Origin: JAAXGI01 sp965206975
GTDB lineage: Bacteria > Gemmatimonadota > Gemmatimonadetes > Longimicrobiales > Gaopeijiaceae
Reading direction: 5' to 3'
Length of the DNA stretch: 64,000 nucleotides
Assembly: GCA_965206975.1 (NCBI GenBank)
Contig: OZ242253.1
Location: 3,224,001 to 3,288,000, forward strand
The notes under the pieces were generated by a model. It saw only the letters and a program-made list of their open reading frames with translations. It was not told the origin of the DNA and did no database searches. The translations under genes were made by a program, and so were the position numbers. Positions 1 to 9,051 of this stretch are shown here, in pieces (position 1 is the first letter of the stretch; the number at the start of each line of letters is the position of its first letter).

Positions 1-469
1 CCGCCCCGTCCGGCGGAGCCGCGTCGGCGTAGCTCGCCCGCGCCACGAGGAGCCCGCACTCGCGCCGGAGCCGTAGACCCGCGGTCTCCATCGCGGCCCG
101 GTTCCCGCCGTGCGAGTTCGTGAGCACGAGGCGGCGAACCCCCGCACCCCGTACCGCCCCCCCGATCTGGCAGATCGCCTCGACGAGGTGTTCCGGGCTC
201 AGGCTGAGCGTGCCGGGAAAGCTCTCGTGTTCGACGCTCGTCCCGATCGACTGGACGGGAAGGACCCGCGCGGGGAACCCCTCGGGGAGCCTCTCGAACG
301 CGGCCTCGAGGATCCCAATCCCGATCTCGACATCGGTCGAGAGGGGAAGATGGGGCCCGTGCTGCTCGACCGCGGCCAGGGGAAGGACGGCGACGGGGTC
401 GTCCCGGGCGAGCGCCGCCACCTCCCCGCTCGTCAGCTGCTCCCACCTGGGAAGCGTCACCTCACGCAC
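1..469 (-). CDS. Creatininase-family amidohydrolase (partial)
   Basis: About 156 N-terminal residues are present; the C-terminus lies outside the window. The family comprises metal-dependent amidohydrolases such as creatinine amidohydrolase and the mycofactocin peptidase MftE. Visible motifs are AAVEQHGPHLPLSTD (metal ligands E, H and D, roughly residues 32-46) and LTNSHGGN (about residues 112-119), which matches the family's NGHGGN signature. The chosen start is GTG at 469, which overlaps the end of the FkbM gene by 8 nt (GTGCGTGA), indicating translational coupling as the last visible gene of a four-gene leftward operon. The substrate cannot be inferred from sequence. Confidence 0.85.
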   Translation of the reverse strand, partial: MREVTLPRWEQLTSGEVAALARDDPVAVLPLAAVEQHGPHLPLSTDVEIGIGILEAAFERLPEGFPARVLPVQSIGTSVEHESFPGTLSLSPEHLVEAICQIGGAVRGAGVRRLVLTNSHGGNRAAMETAGLRLRRECGLLVARASYADAAPPDGA

Positions 470-1223
470 CCGCGCTCCCGCCGGCGCTCCCCGCGTGCCG
501 GGCGTACACGTCCCCGGACGAGAGCCGCGGGGCTTCGCCCGTGAGCCAGTGCATCATCGCTTCCGGCCCTTTCCACGAATCGAACAGGAGCGTCCGCCCC
601 TCGCCCGGGACGGCGTTGTATTCGTACGCACCCAGCGTCTCAAGGCGCCGGATGCAGGCAAGCGCGACCTCGAGGCCCCCGGAGACGAACTCGAACGAGA
701 GCGCCTCGACCGGGGTGGTGAGCCCCGCGAGCGCCTCCGCTTCGTGCCCCTCCACGTCGAGCTTGACGAAGCGTGGGACCCCAAACTCGGCGATGAGGCA
801 GTCGAGCGTCGTCACCACCACCTCTTCGGTCCGGTCCCACCGCACGCGGCTGAACCCCGGGTTGTTCTCCCCGACCGCCGCCCGCCATGCCCCCGAGAGC
901 GTCGAGACCGTCGGGGTTCGCACGCTGACGGCGAGCTCCGCCCTCCCGGGAGCGGCGCCGACGGCCTCCGCGCGGATCGTGATCCCCCCCTTCCGTCCGA
1001 CGATCCGCCGCAGGAGCGGGACCAGCCGGCGCTGCGGCTCGAGGGCGACGACCCGGGCGCCGAGCGCCCGGAACGCGGCCGACCGGTCACCGAGATGCGC
1101 GCCCACGTCGAACGCGACGTCGCCAGGACGGATGAACGGGCGGTAGAGGCGCCGGAGGCCCCGCTGGCGCCCCGGGCGCCAGTAGATCACCAGCGAGCGA
1201 GCGATCCCCCACCACTCACGCAT
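462..1223 (-). CDS. FkbM family SAM-dependent methyltransferase
   Basis: This 253-residue protein is a class I methyltransferase of the FkbM type, which O-methylates sugars or other small acceptors. The SAM-binding motif AFDVGAHLGDRS lies near residues 37-48, and the FkbM-typical FVKLDVEGHEAEAL is near residues 152-165. The ATG at 1223 overlaps the stop of the cytochrome b561 gene by 8 nt, and its own stop overlaps the creatininase start. The acceptor is unknown. Its place in a cell-envelope operon suggests a surface glycan or lipid, but that is inference. Confidence 0.85.
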   Translation of the reverse strand: MREWWGIARSLVIYWRPGRQRGLRRLYRPFIRPGDVAFDVGAHLGDRSAAFRALGARVVALEPQRRLVPLLRRIVGRKGGITIRAEAVGAAPGRAELAVSVRTPTVSTLSGAWRAAVGENNPGFSRVRWDRTEEVVVTTLDCLIAEFGVPRFVKLDVEGHEAEALAGLTTPVEALSFEFVSGGLEVALACIRRLETLGAYEYNAVPGEGRTLLFDSWKGPEAMMHWLTGEAPRLSSGDVYARHAGSAGGSAGA

Positions 1224-1839
1224 CCTCCCCCGCCCCGGGTGCGTCTGCCCCCGCTCGCCCGCCTCTCCCGAAGGGAGGCCACATCCGCGCGAGGACCGGG
1301 TTCCGCTCGATCAGGTGGTGCCTGAGCACTTGGCTCACGTGGATCGCGGCGAGGGCGATGAGCGCGATCACGGCGAATTGGTGGACGACGAGCATCACTC
1401 GCACCGCGCGCGGCATGAGCGGGATCAGGGGTGGGATGCCGAGCGCGTCGAGGAGTTCGATCGGAAACCCGTCCCCGACCGTCCGCACGTACCCGCTCAC
1501 CGTCATGAGGAGGAGGAGGACGTAGATCGTGGCGTGCGTCGCGCCGGCGATCCGCTTCTCGCCCGGCTTCATGTAATCCGGGAAGGGGGGCGGGCGGTGG
1601 GTGAGGCGCCACCCGATCCGGGCGAGGACCAGGACGAGAAGTACGCTCCCCGAACCCTTGTGCAGGATGTAGAGGGGATCCGCGACGCCGACGAGGGGCT
1701 CGCTCGTCATGGCGATCCCCGCCGGGATCTGAACCACGACGAGGAGGGCAACGAGCCAATGGAAGATGCGCGCGCCGGTCCCGTAGCCCGGGCCGCGCAG
1801 CCTCTCCCCCACCGCCCCGCTCCCCCCCGGTGCCGTCAT
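1216..1839 (-). CDS. Cytochrome b561-type membrane protein
   Basis: A protein of about 207 residues with four to five hydrophobic helices and histidines placed as in bacterial di-heme cytochrome b561: IFHW, ILHKG, THATIYV, VVHQF and AAIHVSQV. Family members shuttle electrons from quinol in the inner membrane. The start is fixed by an ATGA overlap with the upstream gene (ATG at 1839, TGA at 1838-1836); an in-frame extension upstream would lie wholly inside that gene. The electron partner is not evident from the neighbours. Confidence 0.85.
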   Translation of the reverse strand: MTAPGGSGAVGERLRGPGYGTGARIFHWLVALLVVVQIPAGIAMTSEPLVGVADPLYILHKGSGSVLLVLVLARIGWRLTHRPPPFPDYMKPGEKRIAGATHATIYVLLLLMTVSGYVRTVGDGFPIELLDALGIPPLIPLMPRAVRVMLVVHQFAVIALIALAAIHVSQVLRHHLIERNPVLARMWPPFGRGGRAGADAPGAGEDA

Positions 1840-3533
1840 CGGCTGTAGGCGCGCACGAACCAGTCGCGAAACTGGTCCATGCCGCGCTCCGGGTGAAGGC
1901 GGCTCGGGGTGGGTCCGGGCTCGAAGCCCCACGCGACGAAGGGCTCGACGAGCGTGGCGTCGCCGCTGATCACATGCACGGGCACCTCCCAGCTCACTCC
2001 CTCCCCCGTGACCAGAGGCGCGGGCTGGTGATCCCCGAGCACGATCAGGAGGAGGCGTTCATCCGCGAAGCGTTCGGCGTACGAGGCCATCGCGCCGAGC
2101 GCGTAGTCCACCGAGAGAGCAAAGTGCTCCCGAACCCGCTCCTGGTCCAGCCAGAGCTCCTCGGGACGCTCTCCGGTGTCTGCCCAGCGGTCGAAGACGC
2201 GGCCGTCGCCGATGCTCTCCCAGTCCTCGAGAACCGGGAGGATCGGGGTCCAGGGCGCGTGGCTGCTGATGAGACTCGCCTCGACGAAGACGGGCCGGCG
2301 CCCGGCCCCGGCCTCGCCGCCCCCTCCCCGGATCTTCCGCTCGAGGAAGTGCCACGAGTACTGGTCGGGCATCGTGACCCAGTTGAGCGGAGGGCCCGCG
2401 TAGGGGATGTCGGCCCGGGCGAGAATCCGGTCGTAGCGGAGCCGCTCGCCCTCCGGCCACGCGAAGGTGATCGCCGGTACCAGCGCGACCGTCTCGTAGC
2501 CGGCTCGCCGGAAGTCGTCGATGAGCGTCTCCCGCCCGCTCCCGAGCATCAGGTCGTAGCGGAGCTGGTTGTCCAGCCACAGGCCGCTCAGTAGCGATCC
2601 GTGGGAGAACCACGACTGCCCCCCCTGTGTCGGCGCGACGAGCGTCCCCGAGGCGAGCGCCAACCCGGCCGCCTCCATCTGGCGCCCGAAGGCCTCGAGG
2701 CGAGGTCCGATCACCGGGGCGTAGCGGGGATCGTCGATCGCCGACACGCCGTACGACTCTATGAAGGCGAGGACGACGTCCCGCCCCTCGAGTCGCTCGA
2801 AGAGCCCGGCCACCCCCCCGTAGCCGGCGGACTCCTCGGCGAGGAGTTCCTCGAAGGCCGCTTCCTCGCGAAGCGTCTCGGCAAACCGGCCCACCTGGGC
2901 GACGAGGAGCTGGACGGCCGGCGCCCCGACCCGCGGCGCTCCCGCGAGCGCCCCGGAAAGCGGGGCCCGCGGTAGGAGGAGCGCGACGAGCATCGGGAGG
3001 GCAAGCGCCGCCGCGCCGAGGGGCTCGGTCCACCGGAGGCGCGTACCCCGCGCCCCGGGAAGGAACCGCGCGCCGGCGGCGAACCCCCGGGGCGGGCGCC
3101 CCCACCAGAGAAGCGCCCCGACGAGCGCGGTGACTGCGAGGACAGCGAGGAAGGCGAGGAGGAGGACGAGGAGTGCGACTGGGCGGCCGAGCATCCCGGA
3201 GAGGAGATCGTTGACGGAGCTCGCGAGGGGGAGATCCAGGTAGAGATTCAGGGGCCGCGCGAAGATCACCCACGTCGTGGCATCCGCGAGGGCGATAGCG
3301 GAGAAGAGCGTGACGGTCGCGGCCGCAGCCCCCGTCACGACGAGGCGAAGTCCGCGGCGCCTCCTGGGCACGAGCCAAGTCAGCCCGACGAGAAAGCCCG
3401 CCTCGAGGGCGATCCAGGGCGCGCCGCCGGGTGGCGGGAAGAGCCAGTGGGCCGCGAGGAGGAGGCCGTTGACAGCGAGGAGCCCCGCGGGCAGGCTCAA
3501 GGTCCACTTTACCACCGTCGTCCGCCTCCGCAT
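1836..3533 (-). CDS. LTA synthase/OpgB-like sulfatase-fold membrane enzyme
   Basis: A protein of about 565 residues with an N-terminal block of around five transmembrane helices, then a periplasmic alkaline-phosphatase-superfamily domain. Landmarks are VVLAFIESYG (metal-binding E), GGQSWFSHGSLLSG (likely nucleophile region, Ser where LtaS has Thr) and LGDHQPAP (metal-binding D and H). Relatives include LtaS and OpgB, which move glycerol phosphate onto polymers or periplasmic glucans. ATG 3533 is preferred because a longer in-frame start would overlap the divergent opgG start at 3607. Facing opgGH across a 73-bp intergenic region makes an OpgB-like role attractive, though unproven. First gene of the leftward operon. 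Confidence 0.8.
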   Translation of the reverse strand: MRRRTTVVKWTLSLPAGLLAVNGLLLAAHWLFPPPGGAPWIALEAGFLVGLTWLVPRRRRGLRLVVTGAAAATVTLFSAIALADATTWVIFARPLNLYLDLPLASSVNDLLSGMLGRPVALLVLLLAFLAVLAVTALVGALLWWGRPPRGFAAGARFLPGARGTRLRWTEPLGAAALALPMLVALLLPRAPLSGALAGAPRVGAPAVQLLVAQVGRFAETLREEAAFEELLAEESAGYGGVAGLFERLEGRDVVLAFIESYGVSAIDDPRYAPVIGPRLEAFGRQMEAAGLALASGTLVAPTQGGQSWFSHGSLLSGLWLDNQLRYDLMLGSGRETLIDDFRRAGYETVALVPAITFAWPEGERLRYDRILARADIPYAGPPLNWVTMPDQYSWHFLERKIRGGGGEAGAGRRPVFVEASLISSHAPWTPILPVLEDWESIGDGRVFDRWADTGERPEELWLDQERVREHFALSVDYALGAMASYAERFADERLLLIVLGDHQPAPLVTGEGVSWEVPVHVISGDATLVEPFVAWGFEPGPTPSRLHPERGMDQFRDWFVRAYSR

Positions 3534-3606
3534 CGTGTTACGTGAGCTCCGCGGCCCGTCCGGGGGAGGCCACCCCCGCAGCCACCACGAGGGACCCCCA
3601 AGCGCC

Positions 3607-5277
3607 ATGCGGAACCGCCTCTTCCTCGCCCTTGTCCTTTCCGCCCTCCTCGGCCCCGCTTCCTGCGGGTCCGGAGACGGGACGGACGGGCAGGCCCGGG
3701 AGCCTGCGGGGGAGCGCGCGCCCTCACGGGACCCCCTTCCCCGCCCTCCTTCGGATGCCGCCGCCTGGCCCGGCCTCGGGGGGAGCGTCTCGCCCGACAG
3801 CTTCCACGAGGAGCTCATCCGCTTCGCGCGCGACCTCGCCCGCTCCGCGTACGCGCCTCCCCCCTCCGCCCTCCCGGCCGGCCTCGAGGCGCTAACCTAC
3901 GACGAGTACCGGGCGATCGCCTACCGCCCCGATGCCGCGATCTGGCGGGGAGAAGCGCGCTTCGAGCTCCAGCTCTTCCATCCGGGATTCCTCTACCCCG
4001 AGCCGATCCGGCTCCATCTGATCGCCGACGGGGCCGTCTCCCCCCTTCCCTTCGATCCGGCGCGATTCGAGTACCGGGAGCTCGCGGCGCATGCGGAAGA
4101 GGCGGCGGCGCAGGCCACACGCACGCCCTCGCCGGGGCTCGGATATGCGGGCTTTCGCATACACTACCCGCTAAACAGCGAGGCCAGCAAGGACGAGGTC
4201 GCCGTCTTCCTCGGGGCCTCCTACTTCCGCCTCCTCGGGCCGGGACACGTGCACGGGCTCTCCTCCCGGGGGCTCGCGGTCGACGTCGCCGAGCCGACGG
4301 GAGAGGAGTTCCCCGACTTCACGGCCTTCTGGCTCGTGCGTCCGGAGGCGGAGGCGGAGAGCCTGACCTTCTTCGCCCTCCTCGAGGGCCCCTCCGTCAC
4401 CGGGGCGTACCGTTTCGGGCTCGAGCCGGGTGGGCGGACCGTCCTTTCCGTGGAGGTGAGGCTCTTCGCCCGGGAGGACGTCCGGAAGCTCGGCGTCGCC
4501 CCGCTCACGAGCATGTTCCTCTACGGCCCGGACCGGTCCGCCGAGTTCGACGACTACCGCCCGCAGGTCCACGACTCGGACGGGCTCCTCATGTGGACCT
4601 CGGAGAACGAGTGGATCTGGCGGCCGCTCAGCAACCGGCACGGCGTGCAGGTCACCTCGCTTCGCGACGAGGGGCCCCGCGGGTACGGCCTCGTCCAGCG
4701 CGACCGCGCCTTCGGGAGCTATCTCGATCTCGAGGCCCGCTACCACCGGCGGCCGAGCGAGTGGGTCGAGATCGAGGGCGACTGGGGCGCCGGCGGCGTC
4801 GAGCTTGTCGAGCTGCCGAGCCCGTCGGAGTTCAACGACAACATCGTCTCCTACTGGTTGTCGGAGGAGCCCTTCCGGGCGGGGGACGAACGGGCGTACC
4901 GCTACCGGCTCGTCACCTTCGACGACCGGATCGATGGGGAGACGCTCATGCCGGTCGCGAGGAGCCGGAGCGGGCTCGCGGAGCTTCCGGACCGGGGCCG
5001 GGCCCTGGGCGAGGCGCCCCGGAGGTTCGTGATCGACTTCGGTAGCGCCGCGGCTGGCGGCGAGGCGCTCCGGGAGGGGGCGACTCCCGTTCTCTTCACC
5101 TCGTCGGGCGAGGTCTCCCAAGTCCTCGTGCAGCCGCTCCCCGGCGGGGTCGGACTCAGGACCACCTTCGTCCTCGCCCCCGAACCCCGGACGCCCGTCG
5201 ACATGATGCTCTACCTCGAGGCCGAGGGGGAGCGGATCACCGAGACGTGGAGCTACCTCTGGGCGGCTCCGCCGTGA
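3607..5277 (+). CDS. opgG: OpgG/MdoG periplasmic glucan biosynthesis protein (lipoprotein)
   Basis: A 556-residue protein matching MdoG/OpgG over nearly its whole length, including FELQLFHPGFLYPEPIRLHLI, RIHYPLN, LGASYFRLLG, FYGPDR-like FLYGPDR, HDSDGLLMW, RPLSNR, GYGLVQRDR and NDNIVSYW. OpgG acts in the periplasm with OpgH to build beta-1,2-linked osmoregulated glucans. The N-terminus has a signal peptide ending in GPASC, a lipobox-like site, so this form is probably lipid-anchored rather than soluble. It overlaps opgH by 4 nt (GTGA). The divergent OpgB-like gene starts 73 bp upstream. Confidence 0.92.
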   Translation: MRNRLFLALVLSALLGPASCGSGDGTDGQAREPAGERAPSRDPLPRPPSDAAAWPGLGGSVSPDSFHEELIRFARDLARSAYAPPPSALPAGLEALTYDEYRAIAYRPDAAIWRGEARFELQLFHPGFLYPEPIRLHLIADGAVSPLPFDPARFEYRELAAHAEEAAAQATRTPSPGLGYAGFRIHYPLNSEASKDEVAVFLGASYFRLLGPGHVHGLSSRGLAVDVAEPTGEEFPDFTAFWLVRPEAEAESLTFFALLEGPSVTGAYRFGLEPGGRTVLSVEVRLFAREDVRKLGVAPLTSMFLYGPDRSAEFDDYRPQVHDSDGLLMWTSENEWIWRPLSNRHGVQVTSLRDEGPRGYGLVQRDRAFGSYLDLEARYHRRPSEWVEIEGDWGAGGVELVELPSPSEFNDNIVSYWLSEEPFRAGDERAYRYRLVTFDDRIDGETLMPVARSRSGLAELPDRGRALGEAPRRFVIDFGSAAAGGEALREGATPVLFTSSGEVSQVLVQPLPGGVGLRTTFVLAPEPRTPVDMMLYLEAEGERITETWSYLWAAPP

Positions 5278-7154
5278 CCCGGGCGACGCGGCTCCCACCC
5301 CCGGTGACGGCGGGGCTGGACGAAGGACCCGGGCTCAAGGGAATTCCCCCCGGCGCGGCGGACACTCCCCCCGGGCTCGAGGCATACCGGATGCGCGTTC
5401 CCCTTCAGCGCCTCAGGCGGTGGATCTTCCTCGCGCTCACCGCGGGAACGACGGGGACCGGCGGCTGGCTGATGCTCGGGATCCTCGGGGCGGGAGGGGT
5501 GAGCCCGCTCGAGCTCGCGATCCTCCTCCTCTTCCTCCCCACCTTCGGTTGGATCTCGATCCCCTTCTGGAACGCCGTGATCGGCTTCCTCCTCGCCCTA
5601 TCCAGGCGCGATCCGCTGACGCTCGCGCGGGAGCGGAGCTCCGAGGGACGCGGGCCCCGGATCCGGAGCCGGACCGCGCTCGTGATGCCCGCGCGAAACG
5701 AGGACCCCGCGAGGGTATTCGGCGGGCTCGCCGCGACGCTCCTCTCCCTCGAGGAGACGCACCAGGCGGAGCGGTTCGATCTCTATCTCCTCAGCGACTC
5801 GACGGACCCGGCGGCGATCCGGGCCGAGGAGCGCGGGTGGGCCGAATTTCTCGCGTTGGCCCGCCGCCCGGAGCGCCTCCACTACCGCCGCCGCGAGACG
5901 AACGCCGGGAGGAAGCCCGGGAATCTGGCGGATTTCTGCAAGCGGTGGGGCGATCTCCACGAGTTCATGATCGTCCTCGACGCGGACAGCGTCATGAGCG
6001 GGGAGGCGATCCTCGAGCTCGTCGCGATCATGGAGGCGAATCCGCGGGCGGGGCTCGTCCAGACCGTTCCCCTCCCGGCCCGCCAGGAGACCTTCTTCGG
6101 CCGCATGCTCCAGTTCGCGGCCGCGCTCCACGCCCCTCTCCAGGCGGCCGGGCAGAGCTTCTGGCACGGCGACGCGGGAAACTACTGGGGCCACAACGCG
6201 ATCCTGAGGCTCCGCCCCTTCATCGAGCACGGGCGCCTCCCCGTGCTCCCCGGGAGACCGCCCCTCGGAGGTCCCGTGCTGAGTCACGACTTCGTGGAGG
6301 CGGCGCTTCTCCGGCGCGCCGGGTGGGACGTCTACCTCGCCCCCTGGATCCGGGGGAGCTACGAGGAGGTGCCGGGAAACGTCCCGGACGTCGCCGCCCG
6401 CGATCGCCGCTGGGCCCAGGGGAGCCTGCAGCACCTGAGGCTCCTCGGCGCGACGGGGCTCCACGTGCTGAGCCGCCTCCACTTCCTGCTCGGGGCGATG
6501 GGATACTTGGCCTCCCTCCTCTGGCTCCTGATCCTCCTCTCCGCGACGGGCTACGTGGCGCTCGCCGAGGCCGGCCGCGCCGCGGCCCTCACCCGGCCGG
6601 AGCCCCTCCTCTCCGCCTGGGCCGGTTCGCTGGCAGGCCCGCCCCTCTCACTCCTCGCGGTGACGGCGATCCTCCTATTCCTCCCGAAGGCCCTCGCGCT
6701 CGTCATCGCGCTCCTCCGGGAACGGGACCTTTACGGGGGCGGAGCTCGCCTCGTCGCGAGCTGGCTCCTCGAGTTGTTGTTCGCGGTCATCTTCGCCCCC
6801 TTGATGATGGTTTACCACACCCGCTTCATCGGGAGCATCCTCCTCGGGCGCGACGTCCCGTGGGACGGTCGCACCCGTGGAGGTGGGGAGGTGGCGTGGA
6901 GGCGGGCAGCCCGGGAGGCCTGCTGGATCACCGGGACGGGGCTCGCCTGGGGGGCCATCACCCTCGCTGTAAGCATGAGTTTCTTCCTCTGGCTCACCCC
7001 GATCTTCGCCGGCCTGCTTTTCGCCCTCCCGCTCATCCGCTGGACAAGCAGCCGGGGGCTCGGCCGCCTCGCGCGGGAAGCCGGCCTCCTACTCGTCCCC
7101 TCGGAGACGGAGGGCGATGCCCTCTGGGCCCACACCCCCGAAGGCGGCGCCTAG
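5274..7154 (+). CDS. opgH: OpgH/MdoH membrane glucosyltransferase
   Basis: A GT2-family inner-membrane glucosyltransferase that polymerises the periplasmic glucan backbone. Visible features are the RTALVMPARNED nucleotide-binding start, LLSDSTD, LDADS (DxD), SHDFVEA and the processive-enzyme signature RDRRWAQGSLQH, flanked by two N-terminal and about five C-terminal membrane helices. At about 626 residues it lacks the long cytoplasmic N-terminal extension of E. coli OpgH (847 aa), the part linked to FtsZ binding. The GTG at 5274 gives a GTGA overlap with opgG; an ATG at 5247 inside opgG is the alternative start. Confidence 0.92.
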   Translation: MTRATRLPPPVTAGLDEGPGLKGIPPGAADTPPGLEAYRMRVPLQRLRRWIFLALTAGTTGTGGWLMLGILGAGGVSPLELAILLLFLPTFGWISIPFWNAVIGFLLALSRRDPLTLARERSSEGRGPRIRSRTALVMPARNEDPARVFGGLAATLLSLEETHQAERFDLYLLSDSTDPAAIRAEERGWAEFLALARRPERLHYRRRETNAGRKPGNLADFCKRWGDLHEFMIVLDADSVMSGEAILELVAIMEANPRAGLVQTVPLPARQETFFGRMLQFAAALHAPLQAAGQSFWHGDAGNYWGHNAILRLRPFIEHGRLPVLPGRPPLGGPVLSHDFVEAALLRRAGWDVYLAPWIRGSYEEVPGNVPDVAARDRRWAQGSLQHLRLLGATGLHVLSRLHFLLGAMGYLASLLWLLILLSATGYVALAEAGRAAALTRPEPLLSAWAGSLAGPPLSLLAVTAILLFLPKALALVIALLRERDLYGGGARLVASWLLELLFAVIFAPLMMVYHTRFIGSILLGRDVPWDGRTRGGGEVAWRRAAREACWITGTGLAWGAITLAVSMSFFLWLTPIFAGLLFALPLIRWTSSRGLGRLAREAGLLLVPSETEGDALWAHTPEGGA

Positions 7155-7506
7155 CCCGGATCCGTTACCAGGGGTGCCCAACGGGGGCGGTGTTCGGACC
7201 GTTTCAGCCTTTACCATGATGTGGGTGATAATCACCCACGCCATGGTTGTTTTGTACCATTCGCGCAAGCGAGAATGCTCGTGGCCCCCACTTGGGAGGG
7301 GAGACTGGGCCTGGCGAGATTAGAACTGCCGGCCTCACGCTTATCCGGCGTGGTACAGATGATATGACTCACGGCAACAAACCGTCTAAGTTCAACTGGG
7401 ACTGCATGATCTGCCATCCTTGCCGTCAGCCTGCATGAGGCCATGCAGTACTACGATAGCGGGGAAACGGCATCACATGGCGGGTATGAGTGGCAGGAAC
7501 CACTGT
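7155..7506. other. Intergenic stretch with palindrome
   Basis: No convincing gene between opgH and the IS3 remnant. It contains the palindrome at 7213-7247. A tRNA T-arm-like string around 7311-7330 does not fold into a tRNA. Confidence 0.6.
7213..7247. repeat. 35-bp near-perfect palindrome
   Basis: Core arms GTGGGTGAT and ATCACCCAC (9 bp each, one-base centre) at 7221-7239 are extended by ACCATG and CATGGT after a 2-bp mismatch on each side. It sits 59 bp after the opgH stop. There is no U-tract, so it could be a protein-binding palindrome or a mobile-element scar rather than a classical terminator. Confidence 0.6.
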
Positions 7507-7650
7507 CTACGCTTGGTCCCTTGCCAGCGCCCAGTTCCGAATCGTGTTGGCTGAAAGCTCGAACTCTTCAGCCAGCTTTTCCGGACTTCGCCCGGCCCTC
7601 ACCAGCTCTACCATCCGCTGTCGAAACTCGAGCGGATACGGCCTTGGCAT
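7507..7650 (-). pseudogene. IS3-family OrfA transposase, truncated
   Basis: A 47-codon ORF starting MPRPYPLEFRQRMVELVRAG and ending in NTIRNWALARDQA. This is the helix-turn-helix N-terminus of IS3-family OrfA, including the usual LAEEFELSANTIRNW recognition helix. Full OrfA is about 100 residues and should be followed by OrfB with its DDE domain; neither is present, so this is a decayed fragment. Confidence 0.75.
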
Positions 7651-7724
7651 CCTTACCGACGGGGTAACTCCAGGGAAAGGCGGATCAACCAGCCTGTCGT
7701 CTGTTGTCGTCAGCTACCTGCCAC

Positions 7725-8894
7725 TTACCCGGGTGGATCTTCCGTGCCTTCCCGCAAGACAGCCAGGTAGCGCTCATAGGTGAAGACCCTTCGTCGCTGG
7801 CGACCCGTGATCTCGCGCACGATGTCGAGTTCCTCAAGGAGCCCGAGCACGGCAGCCACGGTCGGTGCGGACAGGCCGGTTCGCCGTGCGAGGTGGGGAA
7901 TGCTCCCGACTGGACGTTCGACAAGGGACTGGTGCACTCGCAGTGCCGAACCCGCGCGCCGTCCCTGGCGGCCGATTCGCGACCGGTCGTCCCGGATTTT
8001 TTCGTTGACAGACCGAGCCGTCGTGACAGCTTCTTCCGCTACGTCGCGCACACCCTCTAGGAAGAACCGCAACCAGGCTTCCCAATCTCCAGTGTGCCGA
8101 GTGTCGTTGAGGAGCTGGTAGTAGGCGCTCCGATGGCGTTTGAAGTACAGGCTGAGGTACAGCAGTGGCTCCCGGAGCAGTCCGGCATCGCACAGCATGA
8201 GGGTGATCAGCAATCGTCCCAGCCGGCCGTTGCCGTCGAGAAACGGATGGATGGTTTCGAACTGCACATGCGCCAGCCCGGCCTTTACGAGAATGGGAAG
8301 TCCGTCGTCCGTGGCGTGGATGAACTGCTCCAGATCGGCCATGCATTCCTGGACAAGATTGGGTGGCGGCGGCACGAAGACCGCATTACCGGGACGCGAA
8401 CCGCCGACCCAGCTCTGTGATCGACGGAACTCGCCCGGCATCATGCCCGCCCCGCGGCCGCTCACCAACAACTTGGCGTGCATGTCCCGCATGAGGCGGT
8501 TCGCAAGCGGGAAGCCGCCTCGCAGGCGCTCAACACCGTGATACAAGGCCGCCACGACGTTCGACGTTTCCAGGACGTCGCTGCTGGGGACACCGGGTCC
8601 CCCCCCCGCTTCGTGGAGCATCAGGTCGGCCAGCGAGGACTGGGTGCCTTCGATCTGAGACGACAGCACGGCCTCTTTCCGCACGTAGCCGTACACGAAG
8701 ACGGTTGCGTCAGGCAGCAACTCCGTGACCGCGTCGAGCCGCCCGAGTGCGGTCGTGGCCGCTTCGAGCGGACGTCGGAGACCCTCCCGGAAATTGACTT
8801 CCGGTACAGGCGGTAGAGGCCGGGGCACGAAGGCTCGTACGGTTTCTCCGCCACCAACGGTCACTTCATAGGTGCCTGTGGATTCGCGTCGCAT
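7725..8894 (-). CDS. Fic family AMP-transferase
   Basis: A 389-residue Fic protein, expected to transfer AMP (or another nucleotide) to a target hydroxyl. The catalytic loop HPFLDGNGRLGR is intact at residues 216-227. An N-terminal inhibitory-helix-type motif SSQIEGT is at 78-84, the arrangement of self-inhibited class II Fic proteins. The C-terminal 80 residues look like a winged-helix DNA-binding domain (SIPHLARRTGLSAPTVAAVL). The gene stands alone between an IS3 remnant and an integrase fragment, so it is plausibly part of accessory DNA. Its target is unknown. Confidence 0.9.
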   Translation of the reverse strand: MRRESTGTYEVTVGGGETVRAFVPRPLPPVPEVNFREGLRRPLEAATTALGRLDAVTELLPDATVFVYGYVRKEAVLSSQIEGTQSSLADLMLHEAGGGPGVPSSDVLETSNVVAALYHGVERLRGGFPLANRLMRDMHAKLLVSGRGAGMMPGEFRRSQSWVGGSRPGNAVFVPPPPNLVQECMADLEQFIHATDDGLPILVKAGLAHVQFETIHPFLDGNGRLGRLLITLMLCDAGLLREPLLYLSLYFKRHRSAYYQLLNDTRHTGDWEAWLRFFLEGVRDVAEEAVTTARSVNEKIRDDRSRIGRQGRRAGSALRVHQSLVERPVGSIPHLARRTGLSAPTVAAVLGLLEELDIVREITGRQRRRVFTYERYLAVLREGTEDPPG

Positions 8895-9051
8895 GCTGTT
8901 GGGCTTTCGGAGCCGGAGACTCTGTCCGCTAGCGTGGCGGACGGGTGAGTCCCAAGATGGCGTCGTTGTAAGAAAACTTCAAGGCGTTCGCTTTCTTTAG
9001 GCGCCTGGTTGGGAAAGAACTCTTGCTAACGCCACCCCATCCGCTCACCTA

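Noticed and set aside
120..1325. Long plus-strand ORF over the creatininase and FkbM genes
   Set aside because: Arg/Pro-rich shadow of two clearly recognised minus-strand genes.
4171..5298. Long minus-strand ORF antisense to opgG
   Set aside because: Low-complexity Glu/Arg/Gly text typical of the antisense of GC-rich genes; opgG is unmistakable.
7301..7350. tRNA T-arm-like string CGAGATTAGAACTGCCGG
   Set aside because: No matching acceptor, D-arm or anticodon stem could be built; the T stem does not pair.
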